A stretch of 64,000 nucleotides of DNA. Origin: Gammaproteobacteria bacterium (lineage in GTDB: Bacteria > Pseudomonadota > Gammaproteobacteria > Pseudomonadales > Azotimanducaceae). The notes below the pieces were generated by a model. The model worked only from the letters and a program-made list of their open reading frames with translations. It did not search any database and was not told where the DNA came from. The stretch lies in assembly GCA_030425195.1 (NCBI GenBank), contig JAUIAV010000002.1:124001-188000 (forward strand). The letters are read 5' to 3'. Made by a program: the position numbers and the translations under genes. Shown piece after piece: positions 32,556-41,349 of this stretch (positions are counted from its first letter, which is position 1; every line of letters begins with the position of its first letter).

Positions 32556-33859
32556 GTTTTTTCTCCCGCTGCCTGAAATCCCCGTTCCAGGTCCCAGATG
32601 AGATCGTCCGCATCCTCGATACCGATGGAAAGACGGATGGTGCCGGGCCCGATGCCCGCGGCTCTGAGCTCCCCGTCCGAAAGCTGCCGGTGGGTGGTGG
32701 TGGCAGGGTGGATGACCAGTGATTTGGCGTCACCGACGTTGGCCAGATGACTGAACAGGGTCAGGTTCTCGATGAACCGGACCCCGGCTTCCCGGCCGCC
32801 TCGAAGATCGAAACAGAAGACCGCCCCCGGGCCTTCGGGCAGGTATCTGGCCACCAGCGGTGCGTACGGGCTGTCGGCCAGGCCCGGATAGCTCACCGAA
32901 TCCACCAGAGGATTTCCGGCCAGAAATTCCGCCACCGTCCTGGCGTTCGCCACATGGGCCCGCATCCGCAGAGGCAGCGTCTCGAGCCCCTGCGCGAGCA
33001 GGAAGGCGTTGAACGGTGACAGCGCCGCGCCCAGGTCCCGGAGGGTCTCTGCCCGGAGCTTCATCAGGTAGCCGAAAGTCCCGAACGTTTCATGGAAGGC
33101 GAGCCCATGGTAGGCGGGCGAGGGCTCGGCGATCACCGGAAAGCGTCCGTTCGACCAGTCGAACCCGCCAGACTCGATCACCGCGCCGCCGAGACTGGTG
33201 CCGTGACCGCCGATGAACTTGGTGGCCGAGTAGACGACGATGTCGGCGCCCCAATCGAGGGGCCGGCAGAGGTAAGGCGTGGCGAAGGTGTTGTCCACCA
33301 TCAGCGGCGTATCGTGATCGTGGGCGATGGCGGCCACGGTCTCGATGTCCAGCACGTTGCCGCCGGGGTTGCCGATCGTCTCGGCGAACAGCAGCTTCGT
33401 GTTCTCCTGCAGACCGCTTCGCCATGCTTCCGGATCGTCCGGATTGACGAAAGTGAGCTCCACCGAGAGCTTCCGGAACAGGTGCTTCAGCTGGGTGACG
33501 GAGCCGCCGTAGAGCGCGCTGGAAGCCAGCACGTGATCACCCGGATTCAGCAGGGTGAAGAACGCGGCGGACTGTGCCGCCAGACCGCTGGCGAAAGCGA
33601 CCGCACCCACGCCGCCGTCCAGATTGGCCAGCCGTTCCTCGAAGGCGGCCACCGTCGGATTCATGATCCGGGCGTAGGTGTTTCCGTACTCCTGGAGATT
33701 GAAGTATGCGGCGGCTGCCTCGGAGTCTTCGAACACGTAGCTCGTGGTCTGAAAGATGGGCAGGGCCCGGGCGCCATTGCCCGGGTCCGGGCGGGCGCCG
33801 GCGTGCACGGCACGCGTATGGAAGCCGAAAGGCCGCTCTGCCCTGATCCGATCGCTCAT
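32552..33859 (-). CDS. metY: O-acetylhomoserine sulfhydrylase (MetY)
   Basis: PLP-dependent Cys/Met metabolism enzyme of 435 residues that makes homocysteine from O-acetylhomoserine and sulfide and can use methanethiol to make methionine directly. Seen are the N-terminal FHTRAVHAGARPDP, QTTSYVF, the YARIMNPT motif, ETIGNPGG, the Asp of MVDNTFATP, and the Schiff-base Lys in YSATKFIGGHG. The C-terminal LVIHPATTTHRQL is diagnostic. The ATG with GGGAG upstream is chosen; the track adds 48 unlikely residues. It sits between mddA-like and CoA-binding genes in a TetR-flanked operon. Confidence 0.92.
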   Translation of the reverse strand: MSDRIRAERPFGFHTRAVHAGARPDPGNGARALPIFQTTSYVFEDSEAAAAYFNLQEYGNTYARIMNPTVAAFEERLANLDGGVGAVAFASGLAAQSAAFFTLLNPGDHVLASSALYGGSVTQLKHLFRKLSVELTFVNPDDPEAWRSGLQENTKLLFAETIGNPGGNVLDIETVAAIAHDHDTPLMVDNTFATPYLCRPLDWGADIVVYSATKFIGGHGTSLGGAVIESGGFDWSNGRFPVIAEPSPAYHGLAFHETFGTFGYLMKLRAETLRDLGAALSPFNAFLLAQGLETLPLRMRAHVANARTVAEFLAGNPLVDSVSYPGLADSPYAPLVARYLPEGPGAVFCFDLRGGREAGVRFIENLTLFSHLANVGDAKSLVIHPATTTHRQLSDGELRAAGIGPGTIRLSIGIEDADDLIWDLERGFQAAGEKT

Positions 33860-33935
33860 GATTTTCTCCCGGTCTGCATCCATCACGGACGGATGGTGGC
33901 GCCTCGACGGGCGGATGACAAACCGGTCTGCGAAG

Positions 33936-34670
33936 TCAGGCGCCGCGGCGTGCTCCGGGCACGAAGGCGGGAACCTCGGTCTGATAGCGCCGGTAGCGTG
34001 CACCCAGGCTCCGGACCAGATCCGCTTCCTCGAACTTCGTTGCGATCAGCACGTAGCCGGTCATGGTGATCGCCCACAGGAGCTGTCCCACTGTCATGTG
34101 CGGGGTCAGCCAGGGAACGAGCATCCAGCCGACGCTGATGGGATGTCGCACGAGCGCATACAGGTAGCGGGAAGCGAAGGGGACTTCCGACGGCGGTCTG
34201 CCATGGAGATGCTGCCAGGCCTGGTCCAGGCCGAAGAAACCCAGATGCCCGAAATGAAACGTGGACGCGAACATCAGTGTCCAGGTGAGGAGATAGCCGG
34301 TGATGAGTGCGGCCGAGAGCGCGGGGCCGTTCACCTGCCACACCGTTGCCGGGATGGGTTGCCAGCAGAGAACGAGAGCGGCCGTGAGTGCCGCGGTCAT
34401 GTACAGGTAGGTGGCCCGCTCGATGGGTTCGGGCACCCAGCGCGTCCACCACCGCTTGAACGAGGTGCGTGCCGTCAGAGAGTGATGAGCGCCGAACAGA
34501 GCCAGCAGGCCCACGTTGATGGGCACGGACAGCCAGCCGAAGCGGGGGGTGCCCGAGTTGATGGTGACCGGCACGGCGAAGTCGGCGAGAAAGCCCACCA
34601 GATAGGCGATGGTCGCAAGCCCGACCAGATAGCCGAGTGCGGCGTAGACGAAGAAAAACAAGCGCTTCAT
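33936..34670 (-). CDS. mddA: Methanethiol S-methyltransferase-like membrane protein (MddA/NnrU family)
   Basis: A 244-residue integral membrane protein with about six hydrophobic segments. The C-terminal part carries the ICMT-like SAM site YALVRHPISVGWMLVPWLTP, then KFEEADLVRSLGARYRRYQTEVPAFVP. MddA converts methanethiol to dimethyl sulfide with S-adenosylmethionine. Immediate proximity to metY, whose product can consume methanethiol, supports this reading. NnrU or another isoprenylcysteine-methyltransferase-like activity is the alternative. It is 22 bases downstream of the monooxygenase gene. Confidence 0.75.
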   Translation of the reverse strand: MKRLFFFVYAALGYLVGLATIAYLVGFLADFAVPVTINSGTPRFGWLSVPINVGLLALFGAHHSLTARTSFKRWWTRWVPEPIERATYLYMTAALTAALVLCWQPIPATVWQVNGPALSAALITGYLLTWTLMFASTFHFGHLGFFGLDQAWQHLHGRPPSEVPFASRYLYALVRHPISVGWMLVPWLTPHMTVGQLLWAITMTGYVLIATKFEEADLVRSLGARYRRYQTEVPAFVPGARRGA

Positions 34671-34692
34671 TTCAGAGTCTCCAGGATGATGA

Positions 34693-35787
34693 TCAGCCGG
34701 CAGGCGCGCGGTCGAGCCACTGACCGAGAACGCGCCGACTATGGTCGGGTGAGGCGGATTCGAGGAGGCGGTCTCTCAGCCTCCGCAGCGGCGGCCATTC
34801 GATGTGCGCAACCCTGCCCATGAGATGGGAGAGCCGGCGGACGCTGCGCAGACGCGCATCGCGCAGCTGTGCCAGCCGTCCTGCCGGCTCGGGCGTACCC
34901 TGCTGGAGCAGTCCGGTCAGGGCATGGGCATCCTCGATCCCCAGCGCCGCGCCCTGACCCAGGTTCGGCGTGAGCGCGTGGGCGGCATCGCCGATCAGCA
35001 CGACACGTCCACGGCCCCAGAAGACGGGGATATCGGTGAGTGGATGCTGCAGCCAGGACTGTCCGGATGAAAAACAGGCTGCGATGGACCGGCCCGTCCG
35101 CCCCATCGCCCGGATGGCGGCTTCGATCTCCGGCATCGGAAGCGCGCCGTCGTGCCGGCTCCGCACCCAGAACACGTAACTGCGCCCCGCATCGAGCGGC
35201 ACGATGCCCAGCCGATGACGCCCGGCGTGAATCTCCCGGGCGCTGTCGCCGCAGGGCCTGTCCTCGATCACCGTCCTTGAGCACCACTGTCGGCTCCGGC
35301 GAACGGCCGGCGTGCCGCAGAGGGTGGTGCGGATGCCGGAACCGATACCGTCGGCGCCGATGAGATGACTGGCCTGCACCACGATGCCCGAGCTCAGGCG
35401 GACCACGCACCCCGCCGGCTGATCCTGCCAGGCGGCGACGGAAGTGCCGAGGTGCAGGCGCGCCTCGTCGATCTGAGCGAGCAGAAACTTCTGCAGGTCA
35501 CCTCTGTGAATGCCCCGGGACCGGGTGGCCCGATCCAGCACCAGAGTGTGCAGATCGGGCCGGTCGGCGCTGCCGATGATCATCCGGTCAATGGGTGCGG
35601 AGACCGCCTCGATGTCCGCTTCGGGCAGTCTGTCGAGCACGGTCAGCGCGTTCCGCTGGAGCACGATTCCGGCGCCCACGGGTGCCAGCACGGGACTCTG
35701 CTCGATCAGGCGGTAGTCCAGGCCCTGCTGCTCCAGAAGACCTGCCAGCGTCAGGCCGGTGATGCCGGCGCCCTGGATGACGATCAT
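34693..35787 (-). CDS. FAD-dependent aromatic-type monooxygenase
   Basis: A 364-residue group A flavoprotein monooxygenase. Its motifs are the N-terminal dinucleotide site IQGAGITGLTLAGLL, the central LIGADGIGSGIR (DG motif), and the C-terminal VVLIGDAAHALTPNLGQGAALGIEDA (GD motif). The RSRGIHRGDLQKFL region is typical. It resembles salicylate/FAD hydroxylases but the substrate is unknown. It is the first gene of the leftward operon and its promoter is overlaid by TetR-type operators, so it is the likely direct target of the divergent regulator. Confidence 0.85.
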   Translation of the reverse strand: MIVIQGAGITGLTLAGLLEQQGLDYRLIEQSPVLAPVGAGIVLQRNALTVLDRLPEADIEAVSAPIDRMIIGSADRPDLHTLVLDRATRSRGIHRGDLQKFLLAQIDEARLHLGTSVAAWQDQPAGCVVRLSSGIVVQASHLIGADGIGSGIRTTLCGTPAVRRSRQWCSRTVIEDRPCGDSAREIHAGRHRLGIVPLDAGRSYVFWVRSRHDGALPMPEIEAAIRAMGRTGRSIAACFSSGQSWLQHPLTDIPVFWGRGRVVLIGDAAHALTPNLGQGAALGIEDAHALTGLLQQGTPEPAGRLAQLRDARLRSVRRLSHLMGRVAHIEWPPLRRLRDRLLESASPDHSRRVLGQWLDRAPAG

Positions 35788-35826
35788 CGCTTCCGCACTT
35801 CCGTTCCGTTGAGTGAATGGGATCTA

Positions 35827-35851
35827 TGAGCATGCTCAATGAGCGTGCTCA
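35827..35851. promoter_or_regulatory. Tandem operators TGAGCATGCTCA and TGAGCGTGCTCA
   Basis: Two 12-bp palindromes with a 13-bp period: the first is perfect and the second has one changed base. They cover the start region and the edge of the -10 box of the leftward monooxygenase promoter, where a repressor would block transcription. A third copy lies 34 bases further right. The divergent TetR protein is the obvious binder. Confidence 0.65.
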
Positions 35852-35879
35852 TTTAAGCGCATATCGGCCGCACGGTCAA
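35851..35879 (-). promoter_or_regulatory. Leftward promoter of the monooxygenase operon
   Basis: On the minus strand TTGACC (-35) and TTAAAT (-10) are separated by exactly 17 bases, a good sigma-70 match. Transcription would begin near 35844, inside the second operator, and read through the monooxygenase, mddA-like, metY and CoA-binding genes. Confidence 0.55.
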
Positions 35880-35883
35880 TTGA

Positions 35884-35912
35884 TTGAGTGTGCTCAATGA
35901 GTGCGCCATACT
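35884..35912 (+). promoter_or_regulatory. tetR promoter overlapped by third operator TGAGTGTGCTCA
   Basis: On the plus strand TTGAGT and CATACT are 17 bases apart, upstream of the TetR start. The palindrome at 35885-35896 covers the -35 box and adjacent spacer, so the regulator should also repress itself. The operator differs from the first copy at two positions. Confidence 0.45.
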
Positions 35913-35938
35913 GGCCCGGCCTCATCAATAGGACAGCC

Positions 35939-36505
35939 ATGACGACCACACGCCAGCAGCAGAAAGCGGAAACCCGGCGCAGACTCATTGAGCAGGCAGC
36001 CGATCTGTTTGCCGAACACGGTTATGAAGGCACGACCACGCGGCAGATTGCGGAAAGCTGCGACGTCAGCATCGGCACCGTGTTCGCCCACTTTCCGAAC
36101 AAGCAGAAACTGCTGCAGGCGGTGCTCTTTGAAGGCGTGGAGCATTCGCTCAGCCGGGCGAGAGCGAAGCTCCATGGAAACGTCGACTTAGCGGAAGCGG
36201 CAGCCGTGTTCGCAGCCTCTCTGTTCCGGTTTTACGTGGAAAGACGGGAGCTGAGCCGGGAACTGCTCAAGCACAGCCTCTTCGACACCGCCGATTTCGC
36301 AGAGCAGCTGATGAGCTTCCGGGACGAGCTGCTTGCCTACCTCGAACGGTCCAAGGGTACCCGCGGGCGGGACGACCCGGTGGTGGTGGACGCGCTGCTC
36401 GGCCACTACTTCCTGATGCTGCTGAGTCTGCTGAACGACGAGCGCATGACCACGGCTCGAGCCGTGAGCCGGCTCAGGCGGATGAACGCGCTGGTGCTCG
36501 GCTGA
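35939..36505 (+). CDS. TetR/AcrR-family transcriptional regulator
   Basis: A 188-residue repressor. The N-terminal helix-turn-helix is AADLFAEHGYEGTTTRQIAESCDVSIGTVFAHFPNKQKLL, a textbook TetR domain. The C-terminal ligand domain is all-helical, with YVERRELSRELLKHSLF and a hydrophobic LLGHYFLMLLSLL dimer segment. The ATG preceded by AGGA is used; the track start lies 17 codons upstream within the operator. It is divergent from the monooxygenase operon, and three palindromes between them are its probable sites. The inducer is unknown. Confidence 0.9.
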   Translation: MTTTRQQQKAETRRRLIEQAADLFAEHGYEGTTTRQIAESCDVSIGTVFAHFPNKQKLLQAVLFEGVEHSLSRARAKLHGNVDLAEAAAVFAASLFRFYVERRELSRELLKHSLFDTADFAEQLMSFRDELLAYLERSKGTRGRDDPVVVDALLGHYFLMLLSLLNDERMTTARAVSRLRRMNALVLG

Positions 36506-36708
36506 GAACTCAGGCGCACGCGGGGAGCCGGTTCAGATTCCGGTACCGGTCCAGACCCCGATCGACGAGCCCCGTATGGTCGTGCCCATCGCCTCCCGGT
36601 GGTGCGCCGACCTGCCCATCTGAACCGCTCCCGCTCCCCCTGCTGCTGCCGGTTTACAACGACGGGCCGGTTACGGTTCCATTGTGCTGCAGATTCAGGG
36701 AGATGGGG

Positions 36709-38616
36709 ATGAGCGTCAGAAACTGGCTGATGTCTGGATGTCTTGTCATGCTGACCGGGGGCTGTGGTCAGGATGATGCCGCGCAAGTACCGGGCGAGGC
36801 GAGCGGGCCGGAAGCGGCGCCGGCGGCGGCGGCGGACAGGTCTGATGCGGTGCGGACGAATCCGCTCAGGGACGTCTACTTCGGGGATACCCACATCCAC
36901 ACGGTCCTCTCCTTCGACGCCTTCCTGATGGGTACCCGGAACACGCCCGACGATGCTTACGAGTTCGCAAAGGGCAGAGCCATCGAGCATGCCTCCGGCT
37001 TCCGGATGCAGATGAAGAAGCCGCTGGATTTCCTGGCGGTGTCTGACCATGCGTTCTACCTCGGCATGATGCGAGAGATTTCGGAAGGCCGGATCCAGCA
37101 TGCGCTGTCAGAGGCGGTGAGAGGCGCGGTGGACCCGGCGGGTTCCCGGGCGGCCTTTACCGTCGCCATCGGCCATGTGGCGGACATCACCCGGGCGCGC
37201 GCGGAAGACCCGGCGGTGGTGGACGATCTCGACGACCGTGCGGTTGCCCGGTCCGCCTGGCGGGAGATCATCGAGGCCGCAGAGCGGCACAACGATCCCG
37301 GCACCTTCACCACCTTCATTGGCTATGAGTACACGGCCTCAGGCCTCGAATTCCAGAATCTGCACCGGAACGTGATCTTCAGAGGGTCCGAGGTGCCGAG
37401 CCAGCCGTTCGCGCGCCTGGACTCGATCAATCCTGAAGATCTCTGGGACTGGATGGACGCCAACCGGGAACGGGGTATGGAAGCCATTGCCATCCCGCAC
37501 AATTCCAACGGGTCGGACGGGTGGATGTTCCAGACCACCAACTGGGCCGGTGAACCCATCGACGCCGCCTACGCCGAACAGCGGATGCGCAACGAGCCGC
37601 TGGTGGAAAACACCCAGGTGAAAGGCACCTCGGACACTCACCCGCTGCTGTCGCCGAACGATGAATGGGCGGACTTCGAGCTGATGGAGCTCAGAGTTGC
37701 CAGCACGCTGCCGTCCCGGCCCGAGGGCAGCTATGTCCGCGAAGCCTACCTCAATGGTCTCCTGATGGAGGAGCGGGATGGCATCAACCCTTACCGGTTC
37801 GGCGTGATCGGCTCATCGGATACGCACAATGCGGCGGGCTCCTTCGAAGAGGACAACTACTGGAGCAAGACGGGCGTGCTGGATATCGAGCCGTTCCAGC
37901 GCGGCTCGGTACCGCTGCCGGATTCGCCGGCGGATGCGCCCGAGTATGCGCAGAGCACCGCCCGGTTCTGGGGTGCCTCGGGGCTTGCCGGTGTCTGGGC
38001 GGAATCGAATACCCGGGATGCCATCTTTGCTGCCTTCCGGCGCAAGGAGACGTTCAGCACCAGCGGCCCGCACATCCGCGTCCGCTTCTTCGGCGGCTTC
38101 GGCTTCGATGAGCAGGCCCTGATGGAGAATCCGGTGAGTCACGGATACGACCGGGGTGTGCCGATGGGCGGTGATCTCCCGGGCGCGGGAGAAGGTGCGC
38201 CAGGCTTCCTCGTCTGGGCGGAGCGTGATCCGGACAGCGCGCCGCTGGACCGGCTGCAGATCGTCAAGGGCTGGGTGGAGCATGGAGAGGCGCAGGAGCG
38301 GGTGTTCGACATCGCCTGCTCGGACGGCGCAACTCCGAACGCCCTGGATCACCGCTGCCCGGACAACGGCGCCACGGTGAATCTGGAAACCTGCGCGGTC
38401 CCGGAAGACAGAGGCGCCGGCCAGCTGCTGACTGTCTGGACGGATCCGGCGTTCAATCCGAATCAGCGCGCCTTCTACTACGTGCGCGTGCTGGAAAATC
38501 CGAAGTGCCGCTGGTCCACGTGGGATGCCGTCCGTGCCGGCGTGGCACCCAATCCGGACCTGCCTGCCACCATCCAGGACCGGGCCTGGACGTCGCCGAT
38601 CTGGTACCTTCCGTGA
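36709..38616 (+). CDS. DUF3604 exported lipoprotein, PHP-like fold
   Basis: A 635-residue protein with lipobox LTGGC near residue 20 and a low-complexity Ala/Pro linker. The DUF3604 body starts at VYFGDTHIHTVLS and continues with DFLAVSDHAFYLG, FIGYEYT, AIPHNSNGSDG and VIGSSDTHNA. The His/Asp pattern (DTHIH, SDH, PHN, SDTHN) resembles metal sites of PHP-type phosphoesterases. Proteins of this family are common in marine and aromatic-degrading bacteria; the reaction is not established. The second ATG is chosen for its spacing to GGGAG. Placed alone after tetR and convergent with the DUF1080 gene. Confidence 0.82.
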   Translation: MSVRNWLMSGCLVMLTGGCGQDDAAQVPGEASGPEAAPAAAADRSDAVRTNPLRDVYFGDTHIHTVLSFDAFLMGTRNTPDDAYEFAKGRAIEHASGFRMQMKKPLDFLAVSDHAFYLGMMREISEGRIQHALSEAVRGAVDPAGSRAAFTVAIGHVADITRARAEDPAVVDDLDDRAVARSAWREIIEAAERHNDPGTFTTFIGYEYTASGLEFQNLHRNVIFRGSEVPSQPFARLDSINPEDLWDWMDANRERGMEAIAIPHNSNGSDGWMFQTTNWAGEPIDAAYAEQRMRNEPLVENTQVKGTSDTHPLLSPNDEWADFELMELRVASTLPSRPEGSYVREAYLNGLLMEERDGINPYRFGVIGSSDTHNAAGSFEEDNYWSKTGVLDIEPFQRGSVPLPDSPADAPEYAQSTARFWGASGLAGVWAESNTRDAIFAAFRRKETFSTSGPHIRVRFFGGFGFDEQALMENPVSHGYDRGVPMGGDLPGAGEGAPGFLVWAERDPDSAPLDRLQIVKGWVEHGEAQERVFDIACSDGATPNALDHRCPDNGATVNLETCAVPEDRGAGQLLTVWTDPAFNPNQRAFYYVRVLENPKCRWSTWDAVRAGVAPNPDLPATIQDRAWTSPIWYLP

Positions 38617-38640
38617 AGGTGCTTCTCGTTCTGCGCATCA

Positions 38641-39420
38641 TCAGGGGGTGAGCGGCCGGTAGCGGATGCTGCGGAAATCCACGGGATGGGATTCGCTCTG
38701 CAGCGCGATGTAGCCGTTCTCGAGCAGGCGCACGGTCGCTTCGCCCTTCTGATGTGCGGCGGGATCGCTGAGCCTCGGGCCGTCGTATTCCAGCACGACC
38801 TCGCCGTTCACCAGATGCGTGAACCTGCCGCTGCCTCTGACGATCACCTCGGCCCGGACCCAGTCATCTCCGGGGATGGTCGGCGAATTCGAGTTCAGAC
38901 AGTGGGGTGTATAGAGGCTGCCGCGGAACATCACGTCGGTTCCCGGCGTGCACAGATTGTTGGTGGGACGGGACCGGGTGTCGTTCAGGCCGCCCAGAAA
39001 CTGTGCCTCGATGGACACGGGAAAGTCCTGGTGCAGCGACATGGCGTCGGGCGGTTCGGCGTGGAGCATGACGCCGCTGTTGCGTTCCGCCCAGGCGGGT
39101 CCTCCAGCGGCCTGCTCGCCGACGAACCGGTATTCGACCACCAGATGGTAGTGATCCAGCAGCGCTTTCCAGAACAGGTGACCGAAGCGGCCGTCGAACT
39201 GCTCATAGGCGTCGTAGCGGACCTTGAGCAGCCCGTCCTCCACACGGAAGGTGCGGCCGTAGTTCTCACCGGCGGGATAGCCGGTGATCTTCGCCGTCCA
39301 GCCATCGAGGCTGCGTCCGTCGAACAGGTCGATCCAGCCGTCGTCGCCGGCGGCGATCGCCCGGCCGCAGACCAGCCCGAAGACCAGCCCGAAGAGTAGC
39401 GCTGGGAGATGTCTGCCCAT
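38641..39420 (-). CDS. DUF1080 (3-keto-disaccharide-hydrolase-like) secreted protein
   Basis: A 259-residue protein with signal peptide LLFGLVFGLVCGRAIAA followed by the lectin-like jelly roll of DUF1080: WIDLFDGRSLDGWTAK, VEDGLLKVRYD, ERNSGVMLHAE and C-terminal FRSIRYRPL. Some DUF1080 proteins hydrolyse 3-keto-glycosides; others are binding modules. It would act in the periplasm or outside. It is divergent from recQ with 55 bases between starts. Confidence 0.85.
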   Translation of the reverse strand: MGRHLPALLFGLVFGLVCGRAIAAGDDGWIDLFDGRSLDGWTAKITGYPAGENYGRTFRVEDGLLKVRYDAYEQFDGRFGHLFWKALLDHYHLVVEYRFVGEQAAGGPAWAERNSGVMLHAEPPDAMSLHQDFPVSIEAQFLGGLNDTRSRPTNNLCTPGTDVMFRGSLYTPHCLNSNSPTIPGDDWVRAEVIVRGSGRFTHLVNGEVVLEYDGPRLSDPAAHQKGEATVRLLENGYIALQSESHPVDFRSIRYRPLTP

Positions 39421-39475
39421 GAGTGAATCCTATCGCGCTGAAGGCATCCTGTCGGGATCGGGTATATTTCCGATC

Positions 39476-41272
39476 ATGTCCGATCCCCAGCAGATTCTCG
39501 AGCAGACCTTCGGCTATACCGATTTCCGGGGGGCCCAGGAAGAGATCATCTCCGTGCTGATGTCGGGCGGCGACGCGCTCGTGCTCATGCCCACGGGCGG
39601 CGGAAAATCCCTGTGCTACCAGATCCCCAGTCTGGCGCGGGCGGGCTGCGGCATCGTGATCTCACCGCTCATCGCGCTGATGCAGGATCAGGTGGCCGCC
39701 CTCACGCAGCTCGGCATCCGCGCTGCCTTTCTGAACTCGACGCTGACGCGAAGCGAGGCGGAGGCGGTGGAAGCCGACCTCCTCACGGGGCGGCTCGACA
39801 TGCTCTACGTGGCGCCGGAGCGCCTGGTGCAGGAGAGCACGCTGGAACTTCTGGACGCCGCCGGAATCGCGCTCTTCGCCATCGACGAAGCGCACTGCGT
39901 CTCGCAGTGGGGGCACGACTTCAGGGTGGACTATCTGAAGCTGGCGGTGCTCGAGAACCGCTATCCCGATGTGCCCAGAATCGCACTCACCGCCACGGCG
40001 GACGAGCGAACCCGGGAGGAAATCAGCGAACGCCTGCATCTCGAAGGCGCGCGCCGGTTCGTCGCCGGTTTCGATCGGCCGAACATCCGTTACCGGATCG
40101 CCCTGAAGAACAACCCGCGAACACAGCTGGCGAGGTTTCTCGCGGACTACCGGGATGCCGCCGGGATCGTCTACTGCCTGTCACGGAAGAAAACCGAAGA
40201 TACGGCCGAGTGGCTGGTCGATCAGGGGTTCGATGCGCTTGCCTACCATGCCGGCCTGGATTCGGACGTCCGTGCAGCACGTCAGGCCCGCTTTCTCCGG
40301 GAGGAGGCGGTGATCATGGTAGCCACCATCGCCTTCGGCATGGGGATCGACAAGCCCGACGTGCGTTTCGTCGCTCACCTGGACATGCCGAAAACCGTGG
40401 AGGCCTATTATCAGGAAACCGGTCGGGCCGGACGGGATGGGGAGCCGGCGGAGGCCTGGATGGTCTACGGGCTCCAGGATGTGATCAAGCTCCGGCAGAT
40501 GATGGCGGCGTCCGAGGGATCGGAAGAACACAAACGGGCCGAGCAGCACCGGCTGAACGCCATGCTCGGCCTCTGTGAGGTAACGACGTGCCGGCGCCAG
40601 GCGCTGCTCCGCTACTTCGGCGAAGTTCTGCCGGCACCCTGTGGTAACTGTGACAACTGTCTGGACCCGGTGGAAACCTGGGATGGCACGGAAGCCGCTC
40701 AGATGGCGCTGTCGGCCGCTTACCGAACCGGGCAGCGGTTCGGCGTCAATCATCTCATCGATCTGCTTCGCGGCGAGCGGACGGAGAAGATCGTGCAGTT
40801 CCGCCACGATCGTCTGCCGACCTTCGGTGTCGGTGCAGGGGTGGATGCCGACCAGTGGCGTTCCGTGTTCCGGCAGCTGGTGGCACGCGGAAATCTGAGC
40901 GTCGCCGTGGACCGGTTCGGCGCTCTGTGCCTCGAGGAGAGCTGCCGGCCGATTCTTCGGGGCGAAGAGCACGTCGATCTGCGCAGGGACGTGAAGCGGC
41001 GGGCCGCGGCGAAACAGACGAAAACGCCGCTGCCGGCCGACATCGACGTGGCGCTCTGGGAAGCGCTCAGAGACTGCCGGCGCGAGTTTGCGGAAGCCCA
41101 GGGCGTGCCGCCCTACGTGGTGTTTCACGACCGGACGCTCAAGGAGATGTGTGCGCGGATGCCCACGGATCTCGAGGCAATGGCCGGAATCTCGGGCATC
41201 GGCGAGCGCAAGCTCGAAAAGTACGGTCCCGGGTTTCTCGAGGTGATAGAGCGTCATATGGCACAGGCCTGA
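39476..41272 (+). CDS. recQ: ATP-dependent DNA helicase RecQ
   Basis: A 598-residue 3'-5' helicase. In order: motif 0 FGYTDFRGAQEEII, Walker A MPTGGGKSLCYQ, DEAH as AIDEAHCVSQWGHDFR, motif IV-VI with VATIAFGMGIDKPDVRFV and QETGRAGRDG, the RQC zinc Cys set (CEVTTCRRQALLRYF then CGNCDNC), and a C-terminal HRDC domain ending in ISGIGERKLEKYG. Length matches E. coli RecQ (609). The ATG giving MSDPQQILEQTFGY matches the family N-terminus; an ATG 19 codons upstream is possible. Confidence 0.95.
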   Translation: MSDPQQILEQTFGYTDFRGAQEEIISVLMSGGDALVLMPTGGGKSLCYQIPSLARAGCGIVISPLIALMQDQVAALTQLGIRAAFLNSTLTRSEAEAVEADLLTGRLDMLYVAPERLVQESTLELLDAAGIALFAIDEAHCVSQWGHDFRVDYLKLAVLENRYPDVPRIALTATADERTREEISERLHLEGARRFVAGFDRPNIRYRIALKNNPRTQLARFLADYRDAAGIVYCLSRKKTEDTAEWLVDQGFDALAYHAGLDSDVRAARQARFLREEAVIMVATIAFGMGIDKPDVRFVAHLDMPKTVEAYYQETGRAGRDGEPAEAWMVYGLQDVIKLRQMMAASEGSEEHKRAEQHRLNAMLGLCEVTTCRRQALLRYFGEVLPAPCGNCDNCLDPVETWDGTEAAQMALSAAYRTGQRFGVNHLIDLLRGERTEKIVQFRHDRLPTFGVGAGVDADQWRSVFRQLVARGNLSVAVDRFGALCLEESCRPILRGEEHVDLRRDVKRRAAAKQTKTPLPADIDVALWEALRDCRREFAEAQGVPPYVVFHDRTLKEMCARMPTDLEAMAGISGIGERKLEKYGPGFLEVIERHMAQA

Positions 41273-41312
41273 TCGCAGGCACCGAACGCCTGGCCGGGCT
41301 GTGGTCTAATTA

Positions 41313-41345
41313 GGAAAGGCGAAACGGAAAGGCGAAACGGAAAGG
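41313..41345 (+). repeat. 13-bp tandem repeat in the leader of the START gene
   Basis: GGAAAGGCGAAAC is repeated twice, followed by a partial GGAAAGG, ending 4 bases before the ATG. Each unit contains a Shine-Dalgarno-like GGAAAGG; only the last is properly spaced. Copy number here could vary by slippage. Confidence 0.7.
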
Positions 41346-41349
41346 ACCC

